Shown here one piece after another: positions 19,939 to 33,225 of a DNA stretch of 64,000 nt (position 1 is the first letter of the stretch; every line of letters begins with the position of its first letter). This DNA comes from Carettochelys insculpta (lineage: Eukaryota; Chordata; Testudines; Carettochelyidae). The stretch is taken from the NCBI RefSeq assembly GCF_033958435.1, contig NC_134137.1:246868501-246932500 (forward strand), read 5' to 3'. Both the position numbers and the translations under genes were made by a program. The notes below the pieces were generated by a model. The model worked only from the letters and a program-made list of their open reading frames with translations. It made no database searches and was not told where the DNA came from.

Positions 19939-21445
19939 GAGAGGTATTACGGTGAATGTAAGACCAGGAAGGTGTATAAAATGATTTGGAATATTGAGGA
20001 GAATGAAGAAGTGCTCAGGAACAGGGAGAAGATTGTGCAGTGATGGACGAGATATTGCACCAATCTATACAAAGCACAGTTGGACCCAAAGGTCTCAGAG
20101 AAACTGATGGAAGAACTGACAGAAATATCTCCCCCGAGCATCGAGAGCGAGACCGATATTTCGAAGGAGGAAGTAGAAAAAGCAGTGAAACAACTAAAGA
20201 AGAATAAGAGCCCCGGAAATAATAAGATCATGGGAGAGATGATCAAATACAGCAGAGAAAGCATGATTCAGGAAATACACTGACTATGTTATATAGCATG
20301 GAAAGAAGGGAAGGCGCCTAAGGAATGGACAAGATTTGTGCTAGTGACAATAGCCAAGAAAGGGAGTACATTGGAGTTCAAGAACTACAGAACGATTGCC
20401 CTAAAGAGTCATCTAGGTAAGGTGCTGATGATGATACTGACTGAGAGACTAAGATCACAGATAGAAGAACATATAGCAGATGAGCAAGCGAGATTCAGAA
20501 AAAATAGAAGTACCGTACAGCAGCTATTGGCACTAAGACTGCTAGCGGAGAAAGCTCGATGAAAGAACAAGAACGTATGCACTTGTTTCTTTGATTTTCA
20601 AAAGGCATTTGACAGTATAGATCAGAAAGTGACTTGGGCGGTGCTGGAGTCATACGGAGTGAATATCATACTGATACAGCTGTTGAAAGATATCAGTGAC
20701 AATGCGGAGGCAGTGGTGAGAACATGTGGGGAGTTGTGAAGTTGGTTTAAAACAAGTAGAGGTACGAGACAAGGAGATCCAGTATTGCCAAGTAGCTTCA
20801 CCGCACATCTGGAGAGAGCGATGGACAAGATCAAGGAAGAGGCAGAAGGGATATCTGTGCATGGGAAAAGAATGAATGAGTTGAGGTTCGTGGTATCATT
20901 GAGGAAGAGGAGGAGAAAGCTAGCGAAAACGGTGCAGGTGTTAAACGAAGAAGGGAAGTGGTATAGACTGATTATGAACATTGATAAAAGAAAAACAATG
21001 ACATTTGGAGATAAGGAAATCAGAAGGAAGATCAGTGTCGATGGTGTTGAACTAGAAAATGTAGAGAAGTTCACATATCTGGGGAGCAACATAACGTGTG
21101 ATCTAGACTGTAAGAAGGAAATATCAACTAGAATAGCAAAAGTAAGAGCGATTTTGAAGGTGATTGATAAGATCTGGAAAAGCAAAGTGATTAGCTTAAG
21201 ATTGAAGTTGAGTGTCTTTAAAACGTGTATTCAGCAGCATGTTGTATGGATGTGAGACCTGGGTGATAACAAAAGATTTGAAAAGAAGAATACTGGCGTT
21301 CGAAAAGAGTTGTTATAGAAAGATTCTGAGAATAGAATGGATGCAGAAGGTCACTAATGAGGAAGTACACAGAAAGATACAGCCAAAAGAGAACCTGCTG
21401 CAGAAGGTTATAAACCAGAAGCTACAACTATATGGGCATGTCCAG
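19939..21445 (+). mobile_element. LINE, RTE-like: 3' piece (reverse transcriptase and C-terminal domain)
   Basis: Continues the LINE beyond the Harbinger insertion. Recognisable parts, with stops and frameshifts between them, are Lys-Asn-Lys-Ser-Pro-Gly-Asn, Asn-Tyr-Arg-Thr-Ile-Ala-Leu, Asp-Phe-Gln-Lys-Ala-Phe-Asp-Ser, Thr-Arg-Gln-Gly-Asp-Pro-Val, Phe-Thr-Tyr-Leu-Gly-Ser, and Cys-Glu-Thr-Trp...Cys-Tyr-Arg-Lys-Ile-Leu-Arg-Ile. Where the second catalytic Ala/Tyr-Asp-Asp is expected (about 20885-20900) the sequence reads Phe-Val-Val-Ser, so the active site is lost. The 3' end meets an unrelated repeat at about 21445. Confidence 0.75.
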
Positions 21446-22110
21446 GGTTGCCCATGGCCTAAAGACACAGACTCAAACATCCTTGCCCCACCTACTTCCT
21501 TGCCCCTTCCCCAAGGCCCTGCTCCTGCCTCAGCCCCTTCGCCAAAGCCCCACCCCCACTCCCTCTCTCCACCGTTCACGCTTCCCAACCCTCATTCACT
21601 TTCATAGGGGATTGAGGTGCAAGAGAGGTTGCCGGCTTGTGTTGAGGGGTGGGGCCAAGAGGTTTGGCTTGCAGGAGGTGCCTCTAGGCTGAGTCTGGGG
21701 CAGGGGGCGGGGGTGAAGGCAGGGTGTAAGCTCTCAGAGAGAGTTTGGGGCAGGGGGGTGGGCTCTGGGCTGAGGCAGGTGGAATTGATGCTTGGGGTAC
21801 AAGTAGCACAGGGCACCGTGCTGCCAGCCACTTCTCTGGGAACGGTGTAGAGTGAGGGCAGGCAGGAAGCCTGCCTTTGCCCTGCTGTGTGGCTGAGCGT
21901 TAGTGCCCCAGATCTCCCAGTCTGGCTGCAGGCGCCTCCGGGAGATAGGGCCAGAGTATGGGAGACTCCAGGCAGAATGGGGAGGATTGGCAGCACCAGT
22001 TCGGTGCCTACCACCACTAGTGACACAGCTGCCCCAACCAGGCCCAGATCCCACTGTCACTGCCGTTGACATTACTGTGCTAGGATCTAGGTGAACAGCC
22101 TAGCTGAGAG
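21446..22110. repeat. GC-rich dispersed repeat, copy 1
   Basis: Resembles 33226-34130: a CCCCTTCCCC/CCCTCTCT pyrimidine stretch, then CTCACTTTCAT, then purine-rich sentences of the GGGCTCTGGGCTGAGG kind. Non-coding; class unknown to me. Confidence 0.5.
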
Positions 22111-22754
22111 CCCAGAGATGACAGCAGGGTTGGGAACACAGCTGCCACTGGCAGTAGGGCCTGATTGGAAAGAGACCTGGAGTGCAGTGAGGGCAGCATT
22201 TTCTCCCTGCACCTCCCCAGATCTCCTCCCCGTCTCAAACCCTTTCACCTCCAAGGCAGTTTCGGGAAGTCAGGGGAGCCCTCCATTTCAGATTTAGCCC
22301 TGAGCCTCCAGAAAGCTCTGTGTGGCCCTGCTACAACATCTTACATAACAGAAGAATTTTTAAGAAAGAAAGGAAACATTCCATGGGATTCTCTAAGGAA
22401 AGCCTAGATATGTTTTATATTGACTTTGATTTAGAGCCTAACTACATTTTAATATATTTTACAGCAATACTCCCATTAAATGGGTATAAATAATTTACTG
22501 GTAGCTGAACAGATGTCTCTATGGAATGCAATCTCTCTCTAGCCTAATGAGTAGATTTAATAAAGGAAAACAGCCTTCCAAGCTTTCACTTACTGGAAAG
22601 TAGATGACCAAAAATACTAAAGTTCTGTACCAAGAAACGCCTCCCCCCCACAAAAAAAAACCAAAAACTCTTACCTTTTAAAGTTTGTTGAGTGGATACC
22701 CTGAGAATTTTAGCTCTGTAGGGAAAAAATAGTACTGAGCCAGAGTCTCAGTTA

Positions 22755-23199
22755 GGATATGTCTACACTAGAGAGATTTGTTGACAAAACTGGCATTTTG
22801 TCAACAAAACCCGTAGAGTGCCCACATTCCCAAGACTTTCTGTTGACAGTAAATTGACAAAACGTGGCAATTCTGTGGACAGCATTCTGTCACACCCCTA
22901 TGTGGCATAATGCCTTTGTCAACAGAGATCTGTTGACAGAAAGCCAGTCTGGACATTCCGGGGGCCTTCTGTTGGCAGAAAGGGCTTCTGGGGACACTGG
23001 CCAACCCTGTCTGCTGTGCTTCCAGTTGGCTGCTTTGCCGAGAGAATGTCCAGGCAGTCTGGCCACGCTCTGTCAACAGAGCGGATTGCTCTTACAATCC
23101 ACTTGTCAATATGGCCTCAATCTGTTGACAGAAGTTTTATCAGAAGATATCTTCTGACAGCAACTTCTGTCGAGGGATCACTCTAGTATGTACACAGCC
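22755..23199. mobile_element. Harbinger-type MITE with TGTTGACA repeats, copy 1
   Basis: Ends GGATATGTCTACACTAG and CTAGTATGTACACAGCC are imperfect inverted repeats of the window-wide terminus GGCTACGTCTACACTA. The interior has many TGTTGACAGAA/TTCTGTCAACAG motifs. Related in opposite orientation to 45555-45980. The flanking triplets TTA and ATA are not identical. Confidence 0.65.
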
Positions 23200-23202
23200 A
23201 TA

Positions 23203-24597
23203 TTGCAAATCATTGTAGCTCAGTTGAACTCAGTTTAGAAAAGTGTAAAAAAAAAAATCAGATGGCCTATTCAGAGCCAGCATCCTCCCATAATTTAGGG
23301 GATGAGGAGTAGGTATGAGGAGTACAAGAAAATCTCAGATCTCACTTTTTTAAAAAAAGAATTAATTTCTAGTCCTAAATTCAGGGCAGCATAAAATCTG
23401 ACCCAAGAACAACAGATAGGGAAGGACCAGAGTTATTTTAGACCAGTTACTAAAAGAAATACTGAAGCACCAGAGGCTTACACCATCAAAACTTGGAATA
23501 ATTTTAACTGGACCTTCCAGGAAGGCAAGGGATCTGACAGACGATACCTCACAAAATAGGTAGGACTAGCAAATGAGGGTCAGCGCCTGTGACAAACTCC
23601 TTCACCCGTCACTGCTTGGAGCTTCCTAAGCGTAGCATTGAAGGGATGATGCACAAAAACTAATAGGAACCTTCTCATTAGCTAGGGGACTTCTACCGGG
23701 CTTCCAATAAGGAGCTAAACCAGGCAACATCTTTAGAGAAGCCCTATAACCAAAGACATACGGATCTTCAGTTTTAAAAGAAATCTCTCTTCTAGTTGTC
23801 ATGACCCACAGTACTCAACTCTGGGCCCTCAAAGTCTGTGGGAGCAGCCACACTCCATCCAGTAACCTGCTGGCAATAGCTTACCTGAGACCATGAAGTT
23901 CTGTGTAAGGCTTTGCCCCTGAAGTCTGCCCAGACTGCACCATCTTGCCTGCGCTGCAAGCAGGCTGGGGTGGGCACCAGCTCCAGGCCACATCCTCATA
24001 CTTCAGCAGCCAGGGAAGATGGGCAGAGCACAGAGCTGTTGCCTGAGGCAGGTAAATCCTGGGGACTGGGGAGGTGGGCAGGTTTGGAGCTAGTGCTGGG
24101 TGCTGCAGCTTGCAGCTCCCAAGCCGGAGGCGGTAGCAGGGAAAGGGGGAGCAAACAGCTGGTGGAAGAGTACAGGGCCTCTGCTCCACCTTTGGCTGTG
24201 GCTCCCCACTGCAGCTGGTGTGGAGCTGCTTGCTCTCCTGCTGGGTGCTGCTGCTGAGCGCAGGGCCTGGAGCAGGCTGCAACAGCTGGGTAGCACCAGC
24301 TGGGTGGGAGGAGGATGCAGGTCGGTAGCTGGAGAAGGATGAGACCCCCCCAGGCCGGAAGTGGAGGAAGCAGCACTGGCCAGGGGGGTGAGTTGGCTGC
24401 TTTCTTCCCCTGTCTGTCTGGCACGGTTGGAGGGTGCCCGCAGCTGGGGGGTCGGGAGAGCCGGGTTTGTGCTCTGCTCGTCTGTGGCCACTGCCTCCCC
24501 TCCCTCACTGCTCCTCCCTGCCTCCTCCTCCTCCGGGCAGTTCCGTCAGGGGCAAACTCAGCACCCCTCCCCCCAGCTCTCCTGCAAGCAGTTTTTT
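23203..24597. other. No gene recognised
   Basis: 23.2-23.9 kb is AT-rich. 23.9-24.6 kb is GC-rich with many overlapping short frames, which look compositional (CAGCTGG/CTGCTG-rich) rather than coding. Confidence 0.5.
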
Positions 24598-24945
24598 CAA
24601 GTACCTAAGAGGGTTTACGAGGAGGAGGAAGAAAAATTGTTCTCCTGGGCCTCTGATGGTAAGACAAAGAGCCATGGGCTTGAGTTGCAGCAAGGGAGGT
24701 TTAGGTTGGACATTAGGAAAAAGTTCCTAACTGTCAGTGTGGTCAAACCCTGAAATAAATTGTCTAGGGAGGTTGTGGAATCTCCATCATTGCAGATATG
24801 TGAAAGTAGGTTCGATAAACGTCTGTGAGGGATGATCTAGATGGTACATGGTTCTGCTGTGAAGGCAGGAGACTGGACTTAATGACGTCTCAAGGCCCCT
24901 TCCAGTTCTAGTATTCTATAATTCTATGATACTCTATACTCCTTT
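24598..24945 (+). mobile_element. CR1 LINE 3' end
   Basis: Typical CR1 3' UTR text: GGATGATCTAGATGGTACATGG, GACTGGACTTAATGACGTC, CCCCTTCCAGTTCTAG, and a terminal ATTCTATGAT-type short repeat at about 24910-24935. 5'-truncated as usual. Confidence 0.85.
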
Positions 24946-25432
24946 TCCCATTATGCTAGACTTGAAAACCATATTCAGCTGAAATTCTTACAGTAGTACA
25001 AGTTAAAACTCCATGGGAATGTCAGCGGTGTGTCTTTTGGAAGTAAATTGAAGCACTCACACTCTGGAGGTAACACTTTTTCATTATTGCAGTTCCAGAA
25101 TGTTACAGCAGAATGTGACATCTCATTCACTGGAATGATTCCCAGCACTTCTGCGGGTGGGGGTCGGGGGGTTCTGCTTATAACAGGGTACCTTTGAAGC
25201 CATCATCATGTTTCCCTAATTTAGTTCCAATTTCCATTATTTTCTATGTATAATAGATAGGAAACTAGGAAGTTGTAACCAACTAAGTGGTTTTCAAAAC
25301 TAGTGTTCACTTTCTGGAGCACTACATTGTCCTGAATGGTGTATTGAGTATACCACAGCACATTTTGTACCTATTTTCCTTAGGCCAGATTTGCAAGTCA
25401 TATTTTCTATTAAGTGTTGTGTAATGTGAATG

Positions 25433-25480
25433 TTCTCGAAGATACAGACTAACACGGCTACCTCTCTGATACTTGGACAG
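25433..25480 (+). repeat. Penelope-like element tail fragment
   Basis: GATACAGACTAACACGGCTACC occurs at the 3' tail of the Penelope-like elements in this window (compare 32500-32530). Only this short tail is present. Confidence 0.5.
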
Positions 25481-25896
25481 TAGGGTCTTCTACATATAGG
25501 TGGGATGATATTCCATTGTAGTTATACGACTTTGTCACACACTTTATTTCAATCAGCAAATAGTTGACAGACAGTGCTTGTTAAACAAGCTGAATTACTA
25601 TTCGTCTTACTAAACTAACTTCACTGAAGTCTCAGCAAGCAGTATTTGGCCCTTGTCAGTTTAACTGGACTATTTATTAAGAATTGACACACCACTAAAA
25701 TAAACTAAAAACTGGGCTTTGTCAAAGATAAGCATGAAATTCATTTTAATACTTGACAAGTTAGGCACAAGGGTAGCCAAGCAATAATTATTACAATGAA
25801 TAATTGTATTAATTTGTACAGTGCTTAAGTATAGAATGCCAGATGATTGAAAGGTATAGTACCAGAAAAGTTCTTGCACTGAAGAGCTTATAGTGT

Positions 25897-26518
25897 GTCA
25901 AAGTTTGACTCAGACTCACAATTTATCAGACCACTCTGTTTTATTAGCAAAGCCGCTCTGCTAATACATTTAGAAGTGAGCCCCCCGAGTGGGGCTTGTG
26001 TCTCTTAATTTATACAGTTTTTTGGAGAACAAGTTACAGAGAAGTTACAGACAAAAGAAGAAAAAGATTTTAGTCACCACCCTTCGAGATCCCTGAGACC
26101 AGTCACGTATCTTCAATTACCTGCCACCCTTAACAATCTCCTTTAACAGCTTCCAGTTAACTTAACTAATTGCCCTTCACACCTTCCATTCTGATGCCTG
26201 CTTCTTAGACGTGCTGGCTCCATCTTAATTGCTTCTCCATTCAAAAGCTAACTGTCCCTACGTGTGCTCCCTCAGATACTTTGTAACATGTTTTGGCATG
26301 CCCTCTCATATACAATGTATCCAGCATGTCCCCTTATACAACGTTATACTTATACAATGTTATACTTCCACAAGTGCAAATAATTTCAATGCTTTCAGAA
26401 CAAACTGAGTGCTTGCACGTGTCCCTAACCAATAAGAATCAACTTTTCTTTCTTGTTTCATACGATCTTGTTTGCTCTCTGTTTACTGCCCCTCTAGCTA
26501 GTGGGTAGACCAGGTTGA
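25897..26518 (-). repeat. Possible solo LTR, minus orientation
   Basis: Read on minus, it starts TGGTCTACC and ends TTTGACACA, with an AATAAAAC signal about 60 bases before the end. No matching target duplication is found and there is no second copy in the window, so this is weak. Confidence 0.3.
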
Positions 26519-26969
26519 AAAAAGGTACAGGCAGTTCCTCACCTAACTGAAATCGGTGGGAGCTAGGGTTCCAAGTGCTTTTGAGGATCTGGGACGAAGT
26601 GTGTATTTTTGTGAAAATTTTTGAAAGAAGTGAAAACTTTTAGTTTTACTTAATATTTTCCAAAAAATATTTGGTTTGCTTCCCCTCCCTGACCCCTTAA
26701 AGTTTTTTTCAGTTAAACATTATGTAAGAAATTTGGAGTTCTGCTTTGGTGAGAAAAAAAATGTGCCCACTTTGTAACTTTTGCCACTGGAAAAGGAGTA
26801 GGGCCAGGGAGATTGAAAATGTGGGAGTGATTATTTGTACTGTCAAAATGAAAAGAAATGTTTGAAAAACTATGAAATGTATGTCAAGATATGAGTTTTT
26901 CAGTAGTTTTACTGCAGTATTTTGGACCACTGCTGTAGAAAATTACAGCGTATTTTGTAAGATATTGTG

Positions 26970-27340
26970 AGGGAGTGGAGGGTTTAAAGAGAGCCTCTGG
27001 GCCCAGCTGGTTCCACCTCGCTGTACTTACACCCAGTGCCAGGCCTGGTGGGAGGAGACAAGCAAGAAGCTTGGCTCAGTCTGAAAGCTGACTTGCAGGG
27101 AGACAGGTTTGGCAGGGGAAACACCGTCTGCCTGCTTAGCAGCCACAGAAGCATGTAAGCCCCCCCCCACATCTTGGAGAAAAGGGGGGAACTCCCCGAC
27201 AGACACCAAGCAAGGGGGAATTTACATTATTGAGGTCATGCCCCAAACTTAATGATCAATAATTGAGTGGTTCAGGGTTCCTGGGCCAGGACCTCAGGGG
27301 CCCACTTCTACCATTTGGCCTGACTACTTGGTGACCTAGC
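26970..27340. repeat. Dispersed repeat A, copy 1
   Basis: Collinear with 52211-52600, starting at TGTGAGGGAGTGG and sharing CCAGTGCCAGGCCTGG, GCTGACTTGCAGGGAGAC, GCATGTAAGCCCCC and CATGCCCCAAA. Possibly an LTR (both copies start with TG), but the class is not established. Confidence 0.6.
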
Positions 27341-29755
27341 CAGTAGGATACCCAGCCACAGGAATGGTATTAAATTACTGGGAAGTTGGCTTGATTTTTC
27401 AGAAACGGACACGTCCGGTTAGTCTTCTGTCTTTATATTGGGGCACCTAAAAATGGGATCGGATTATCTATTTTTTCTGCAATCACTGACCTCTCAGTAG
27501 CTTGCACTGAAGTAAATGTGTAGCGAACCAGGCTGCCAGCTACAAGTGAATTAGAACAACTACAGTGAATTCCAGTTGTACAAGTGTGAGGCTTTCCAGG
27601 AGGGAACGGTGCAGGTGTACTGGTATCTCCAGTTTGTACGGAGCAAAAGGAAGTGAAGTTGTACTGCTGACTCAGCTAGGTTGGTAACACATACGTATTT
27701 TTCTAGGATCAGGCAGTGCATGAGTAACTTTACTCACTTAGTCCTACTGAACTCAAGTTGACTATGCACTCTGAAGGAGCTTGTTTTCCCACTTCTTCAG
27801 ATGAGACACCATTTTTGGAGGCTTCTGCAGCATAGAAACCAGAGGGCCAGGCACTGCATCATTCTGACAGCAGAAGGGAGGAGAATGCAGATTGTAAGGC
27901 AAAACTGTGTGAAATGAGAAAAGTGAACCAACAAACCAAACTTGGGAAGGGTCTCTTTTATCTTCAGTGACTCCTTTGTGAGGCATTTCCATTCTACAGA
28001 GCTGACTCTGTGCCTTGGGGAAGTTACTTTGTTTACAATCTTGCTAAATTGAACAGTTATTTGCTGTCACTTTTATTGTATGTAACTACGTGTACAGAGA
28101 GAAGCAGCCAAAGCTACTGTATCTGGACATGATCATATGGTCATATCCTGCAGAAGCAGTAGGTGCCTTTCCTACAGGCTGATTCACTTCAGTGAGTTAT
28201 AGGTAAAAGGGTTTTTTATGATTTTAACTACTTTATTAAAATGAGTTTTGTCATAAAGCACCATTTAAATTAGTGTTATGTGAACTTTTCTAGTCCGTAC
28301 TATTTAAGTGCACAGCCCTGGCTTCCTCAGCATCAGACACCTTCTACCTTGCGGTCAGGATGCACCAATAGAACAGCACTATACCTGTCTCTTTGCCCCT
28401 CCTGTGACATTCCCCAGGGCACACTCTGGACTGTTGACCAGCTGTGTCCCCTAGACTCTCTAGCCTCAGATGCCTTTTACACTGCTATGCTCTCAGAATA
28501 GCCACTCCTAGCTTGCTCATGCAGCCTTTAACGTATATATTGCTCTCAGCTGATTACATGAATGCATTCCCAGACATCCATGAATTACACACGGGGCGAT
28601 ACCCACATATTCCTGGTCCCAGCCTTGCTTGCCATAAAAGTACATCTTACACTGCTCAGTACCCCATTTGGCTACATTTTTAAGGTGGATGCTATTTCGG
28701 GATATGGGTAATAGTTTTAAAAACAAAATCTGTCTCAACAGTTCACAGGCTTGATTTCCCTTCAGCCCAGGACCTCTGCACAATTCAGTATCCTTCAGAT
28801 ATTTGTTGATGCGGCAAGCTGAGAAATGGGAAAAGGAGACGGAGTGATGTGGAGGTCACTCTTTCTTGTTTTTACATCCTCCTGTTCCTCCTCCACTCTC
28901 TGAGGATTACCCCTGCTGAGTATGGACAAGCAGTTCCATTCACGTATGAAATTCAAACTGGCCCTGGGATGAAATATAAATCTCTTGTTTACACCCCCCT
29001 TGATAGTGAAATGGCCTGTTAAGCAGCTAATGGCCCTTTAGCACGTTGCTTATGTGTTAGATTGTCTTCTTCTCTGAGAAATTGGGTTATGGACATGCAA
29101 TGGGGGTCACACTCACCAAGTCCAACTGGGGCTTTATTTCAGTACCACCTGTAAGATCCTTCCGTCAACAACTCTATCCTGAGAGTCACTCTTCAATCAG
29201 CCCAGCAGGCCTTATCACAGTACCCTGGCCAAACTGATTCTAGCCCTTTCTTGGATCCCTAAAATTATTCCAGGTCTTTAAGCAGTCCCAGGCCAGATGT
29301 CAGGCCATACCTCCCCTGTTGCTTTCATGAAGACTCTGTATCTCCAGGTCTCTTTGCCCCCAGATCTTCAGATGGGCCACTAAAAGAGTTCCATCCCCCT
29401 CTCTGAGGTGCATGAAAGTCCAGGCCACTTTCCCAGTGACTAGCATGGATGTGGGGAATCCAGATACACCTTCTACTCTGGGTTCCAGCCCAGGGACCCA
29501 ATAGATAGCAGCTGTCCATTGCATCTCTTTAAATACCCATGTTGCTGCTACAGTGCCAGGGCCACTTCCCTGTAGTTCCAGTTCAGTCTGCACCCTTACT
29601 ACAAGTCCTTGTCTGGGTGGCATCCCAGCAGCCAGCCCAGGGCACCACCCACCCTCCTCCAGCTCTAGCAAGAAATTTAATCTTCTCTGACCCTGCAGCT
29701 CTTGTACTAGCCTACTGGGCCCTGATTGGCTATGTCGCACACAGCCATGCTAGGC
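27341..29755. other. No gene recognised
   Basis: Mostly unique-looking AT-rich DNA. A 146-codon minus-strand frame at 29300-29740 lies in GC-richer sequence with an upstream ATTGG box; it has no motif I recognise and is probably non-coding repeat. Confidence 0.5.
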
Positions 29756-30215
29756 AGGGTTGTCCTAAGGATTTATGGGGCCCTTTGCAGTACTGTTGAA
29801 CTGGTGTCCCTACAGTTGACAGCAGTCCAGAGAGGGCGGGGAGATGTTTTTAGAGATGGGGTTTCATAATCTTCAGCAACACAATATTGAAATATTTTAA
29901 AGAAAATTTTACTCTAAGATTCTGTAGATGAACACAATAAATTCAGGAATTAACAGTATTACACCTGGGCTTAGCAAATGCCTGTTAAATGGTCGTCACC
30001 ACTTGAATGGCTCTTTCACAGGTTTAATGTTGTGCTAGCAGTTCTGATGGGCTTTTTCACTTTTAAGTCAACTAGATCCTCTCCAGAAGAAGCAGAACCA
30101 CAGAACAGGGATAAGAAGAGGCGGGTGGACATTAAGACCCATGGATGCCCCAAGTTTCTTGGTGCCATTTGCAGCTGCATATTCTGCATGTGCCTGGCTC
30201 TGGGCAACTTGTAGG
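29756..30215. repeat. Dispersed repeat B, copy 1
   Basis: Matches 46985-47540 in two blocks: AGGATTTATGGGG... and GCAAATGCCTGTTAAATGG through GCAGCTGCATATTCTGC. The middle of the two copies differs. Class unknown. Confidence 0.6.
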
Positions 30216-32395
30216 ACTTCTCTAAATCCCTTTTATTGGGTGGGGTGTGGCAGGGTCACAAGGCCTCCAACTGGGGCCCTCAGGGCCTAGACCACCCCAT
30301 CACGAGGCATTACCCAGAACCTCTGTTCCCTATAAGTTGTGTGCTTGGTTGGCCACTCAGGAGAGATTAAATGCTGTGTAGGTGGTAAGTAGAGCCATGC
30401 ACATCTAGCCAGTGTTCAGGTGCTCCTAACCCATTGGTTTTGCAGCAACATTGCTCCCGCAGCCACTCCCAGTGCCTCTCCCGCTGGCTATGCAGAACAG
30501 GGGAGGGGAAAGGAAGGTTCTGATGTCATGGTGTCCACCTCTACATCCTCCAGAGCCCGCACCCCATCTCTGCAGAGCACAGTGGAGGGGTCAGGTCTGA
30601 GGACTCTCAATAACTCTGTGTTCTGAGCAAGCCTTCGGGTGAGTAGGTGCATTAAAGAGGCAGCATGTGGTCTCCTAGCGATATCCGCAAGAGCCAGCAC
30701 TTTCACGTACTCTGTGTCACACACCTCCCAACACTGTTGCTACTTCTTGGTACTTCCTCTAATGCACATACATTCCCTGTAATTATACTCTTTTGAAGTG
30801 TGTTATTTTAGTTTTTTGACTGGTCTATGCATTTCATAATTTTTATTTCTCTCCTACTCTCAAAGAATTAAATTTGAGTAGTGAGTTTTCAAATGCCTAA
30901 CCTCTCATGGCTGGAGAAAATATCACTATAGTAATATAAACACAGACACACACACACACAGACACACACACATCTATGTGTCTACTGGTGGTGCACATCT
31001 GTATATTGTCTCGGTGCACATAACAAAATTTATTCTGAACATAGGTGGAAAAAATTAGAGGGAACATTGCCCAAAAGAGCAACATATTTCAGTGACAATC
31101 TTATAGCAACATCTCATACTTTCACACGATGTGTTACACAAATCATCAGGATAATAATATTCAGCTAATTAGGACTTTTCAAATGCTAATTCACAATGCA
31201 GACTTTGTACAAAATATAAACATATGAAAGCAGTGAACACGGCATAGACGGGGTCACATAGGGACTGGGGTGTCACACCTCCTGCTTCAGGGTTGGGCAA
31301 AGCATGTGTGTCAGCCCCCAACCCCCCACACACAGAGGGGCCAGCAGTGGGTGCAGAAGGTGCAGGAGCAAATATCAATACAGCACCCTGTCCCAGGCTG
31401 AGTGATCCACTGACGTGAGTCGGGGGCAGAGACAGTACTCTCTCCCCGCCTTTCTTTTCTTCACATATGCCCAAGCTATCAATTAAAATACACAATATTA
31501 GTTATAATATCAAAAAACTGCACTGTGTTGATACTAGTTAATATCCATGGTAGAAAAAAGCGTGCTGGTCTTTGTTTACATAATTCATGCTCATTTTTCT
31601 TTATAGCACAGCTATCCTTTTAAATGACTAAGGGCCACTATTCAAATCCCATGTTAGTAATATGCTGTATGCTTGTATATATTGTGAGCTCATCTGTTGG
31701 CTTGTTGTACAGAACAATCCCTTGATGTAATAATTTAAATCAGCGTGTGGCATATCAACACATAATCCCAGTTATTGCTGTGATTAACTAACCCTTGACG
31801 TCAAATCTGTAACTCTTAAGTAAGATCCCTTGGGATAAGGCTGATGAACCCATGCTGGACTGATTTTACAAAGGCGGTTTTGCTTAATCCACCCATAAAC
31901 AAATTCTTCAATATATATCGTAATTAAGCAATGTTTTTAAGGAGAGGAAAAAAAAAAAGAAGCTTGGATTCAAATGCCCTCTGACAATATATGCCATTGA
32001 CCTGCTACTAGGATTGGAGGAGTTATCTTTTAAATCCTCTTTAGTTTAATTGATTGGGTAATCCTTGGAATTTAGTTTATTGAAATCTCTACTCAATTTT
32101 TTTTAATGTCCATCAGTTACTATGAAGAAGCTAAGCAGGAATGACTAGCATTTGAACCCATTTTAATTTTCTTTTGTGGAAAGTGCAATACTATTATATG
32201 TTTGTGTTTTGTTTTGGTTTTTTTTTTCAAATTAATTCTATTTTCTGCAAATCTAGGTTGGTGCTTACTATAAGCAGGAGTTATTCCCATGCTCATGTGG
32301 GCAGAGTCCAACCTTGGCAGCCCAGTCCCTTAGCGGTGTAAATTAGGGTAGTTCCATTTGTGCAATCCATCCTCTTACTGAGATTCCGGTTTAAC
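30216..32395. other. No gene recognised; contains (CA)n at 30941-30972
   Basis: Unique-looking non-coding sequence. An imperfect CA dinucleotide run of 32 bp is the only simple repeat. No frame exceeds about 110 codons and none has a recognisable domain. Confidence 0.5.
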
Positions 32396-32535
32396 TGGTG
32401 ACTCATGCACCTGACGAAGCAGGTCTTTGCCCATGAATGCTTATGCTCCAAAATATCTGTTAGTCTATAAGGTGCCACAGGACTTCTTCTTGTTCTCAAA
32501 GATACAGACTAACAGGGCTACATCTCTGATACGCC
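32396..32535 (+). repeat. Penelope-like element 3' tail
   Basis: CCTGACGAAGCAGGTCTTTG, GCTTATGCTCCAAAATATC, TGTTAGTCTATAAGGTGCC and ACAGACTAACAGGGCTAC occur in order, as at the end of the longer Penelope copy at 48215-49235. Confidence 0.75.
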
Positions 32536-33225
32536 GTCATTAATGTAAAATGGGACCTTAACTGCTCCCAGAAGGTTAGTTCTTCCAAGGTTTTCCCTAT
32601 AGAAAGCCTCTCTGTCCTACAACCCTCTGACAGAGAATTCTTCTGCGTGCTCTTTTGCCAAAGTGCAGTTGGAGACACACAGTCACAGGGGGACATCAGA
32701 AATCAATGAGCACTTTCCAAATGAATAAGGCAGGAGAATCATCCTACTACCCCGTCCTTCTGGCCAATGTTACTGGATGGGACTACCTCCTTTGTTATAA
32801 ATATCTGAGTTGTACTGATGATGAGTTAAAATTAAAATTATTTTTTCATGCTGCACTGACAGCAAAGCCTTGCCAGGCTGCCTCAACTCCAAAAGGGACC
32901 ACATTTAGAGGGAAGTACTTGATTTGCCCTGCCTTTATCAGCCTTTAGCCTGTTTGTTAAGGCTGCCAAAATAATTGTCCATTTCATTGCTAACCATTAT
33001 GATTTTGTGTGAGTGGGTGGACGTAATCCAATGAGAAGTGGCCAGAGACTTCACTCCATCCACACACAAAATAAGCCTGCTTTTGTTACCTAAAATGCAT
33101 TGAAAGAAGTGTCATTGCCTTTCAAAATATGCAGAGGCAGGAAGGGTTTTGTCTTTATATCAATTATGCATTTGCCTTTTTATAATAAAATACACAAAAG
33201 TTTGACCTGTGGCAAGAGGTTGCAT
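32536..33225. other. No gene or repeat recognised
   Basis: AT-rich; a 97-codon plus-strand frame at 32655-32948 shows no recognisable domain. Confidence 0.5.

Noticed and set aside
24020..24600. Several overlapping frames over 100 codons
   Set aside because: Frames on both strands at once in GC-rich, CTG-rich sequence indicate composition, not coding.
29300..29740. 146-codon minus-strand frame
   Set aside because: No recognisable motif, no splice or promoter context; likely old GC-rich repeat.
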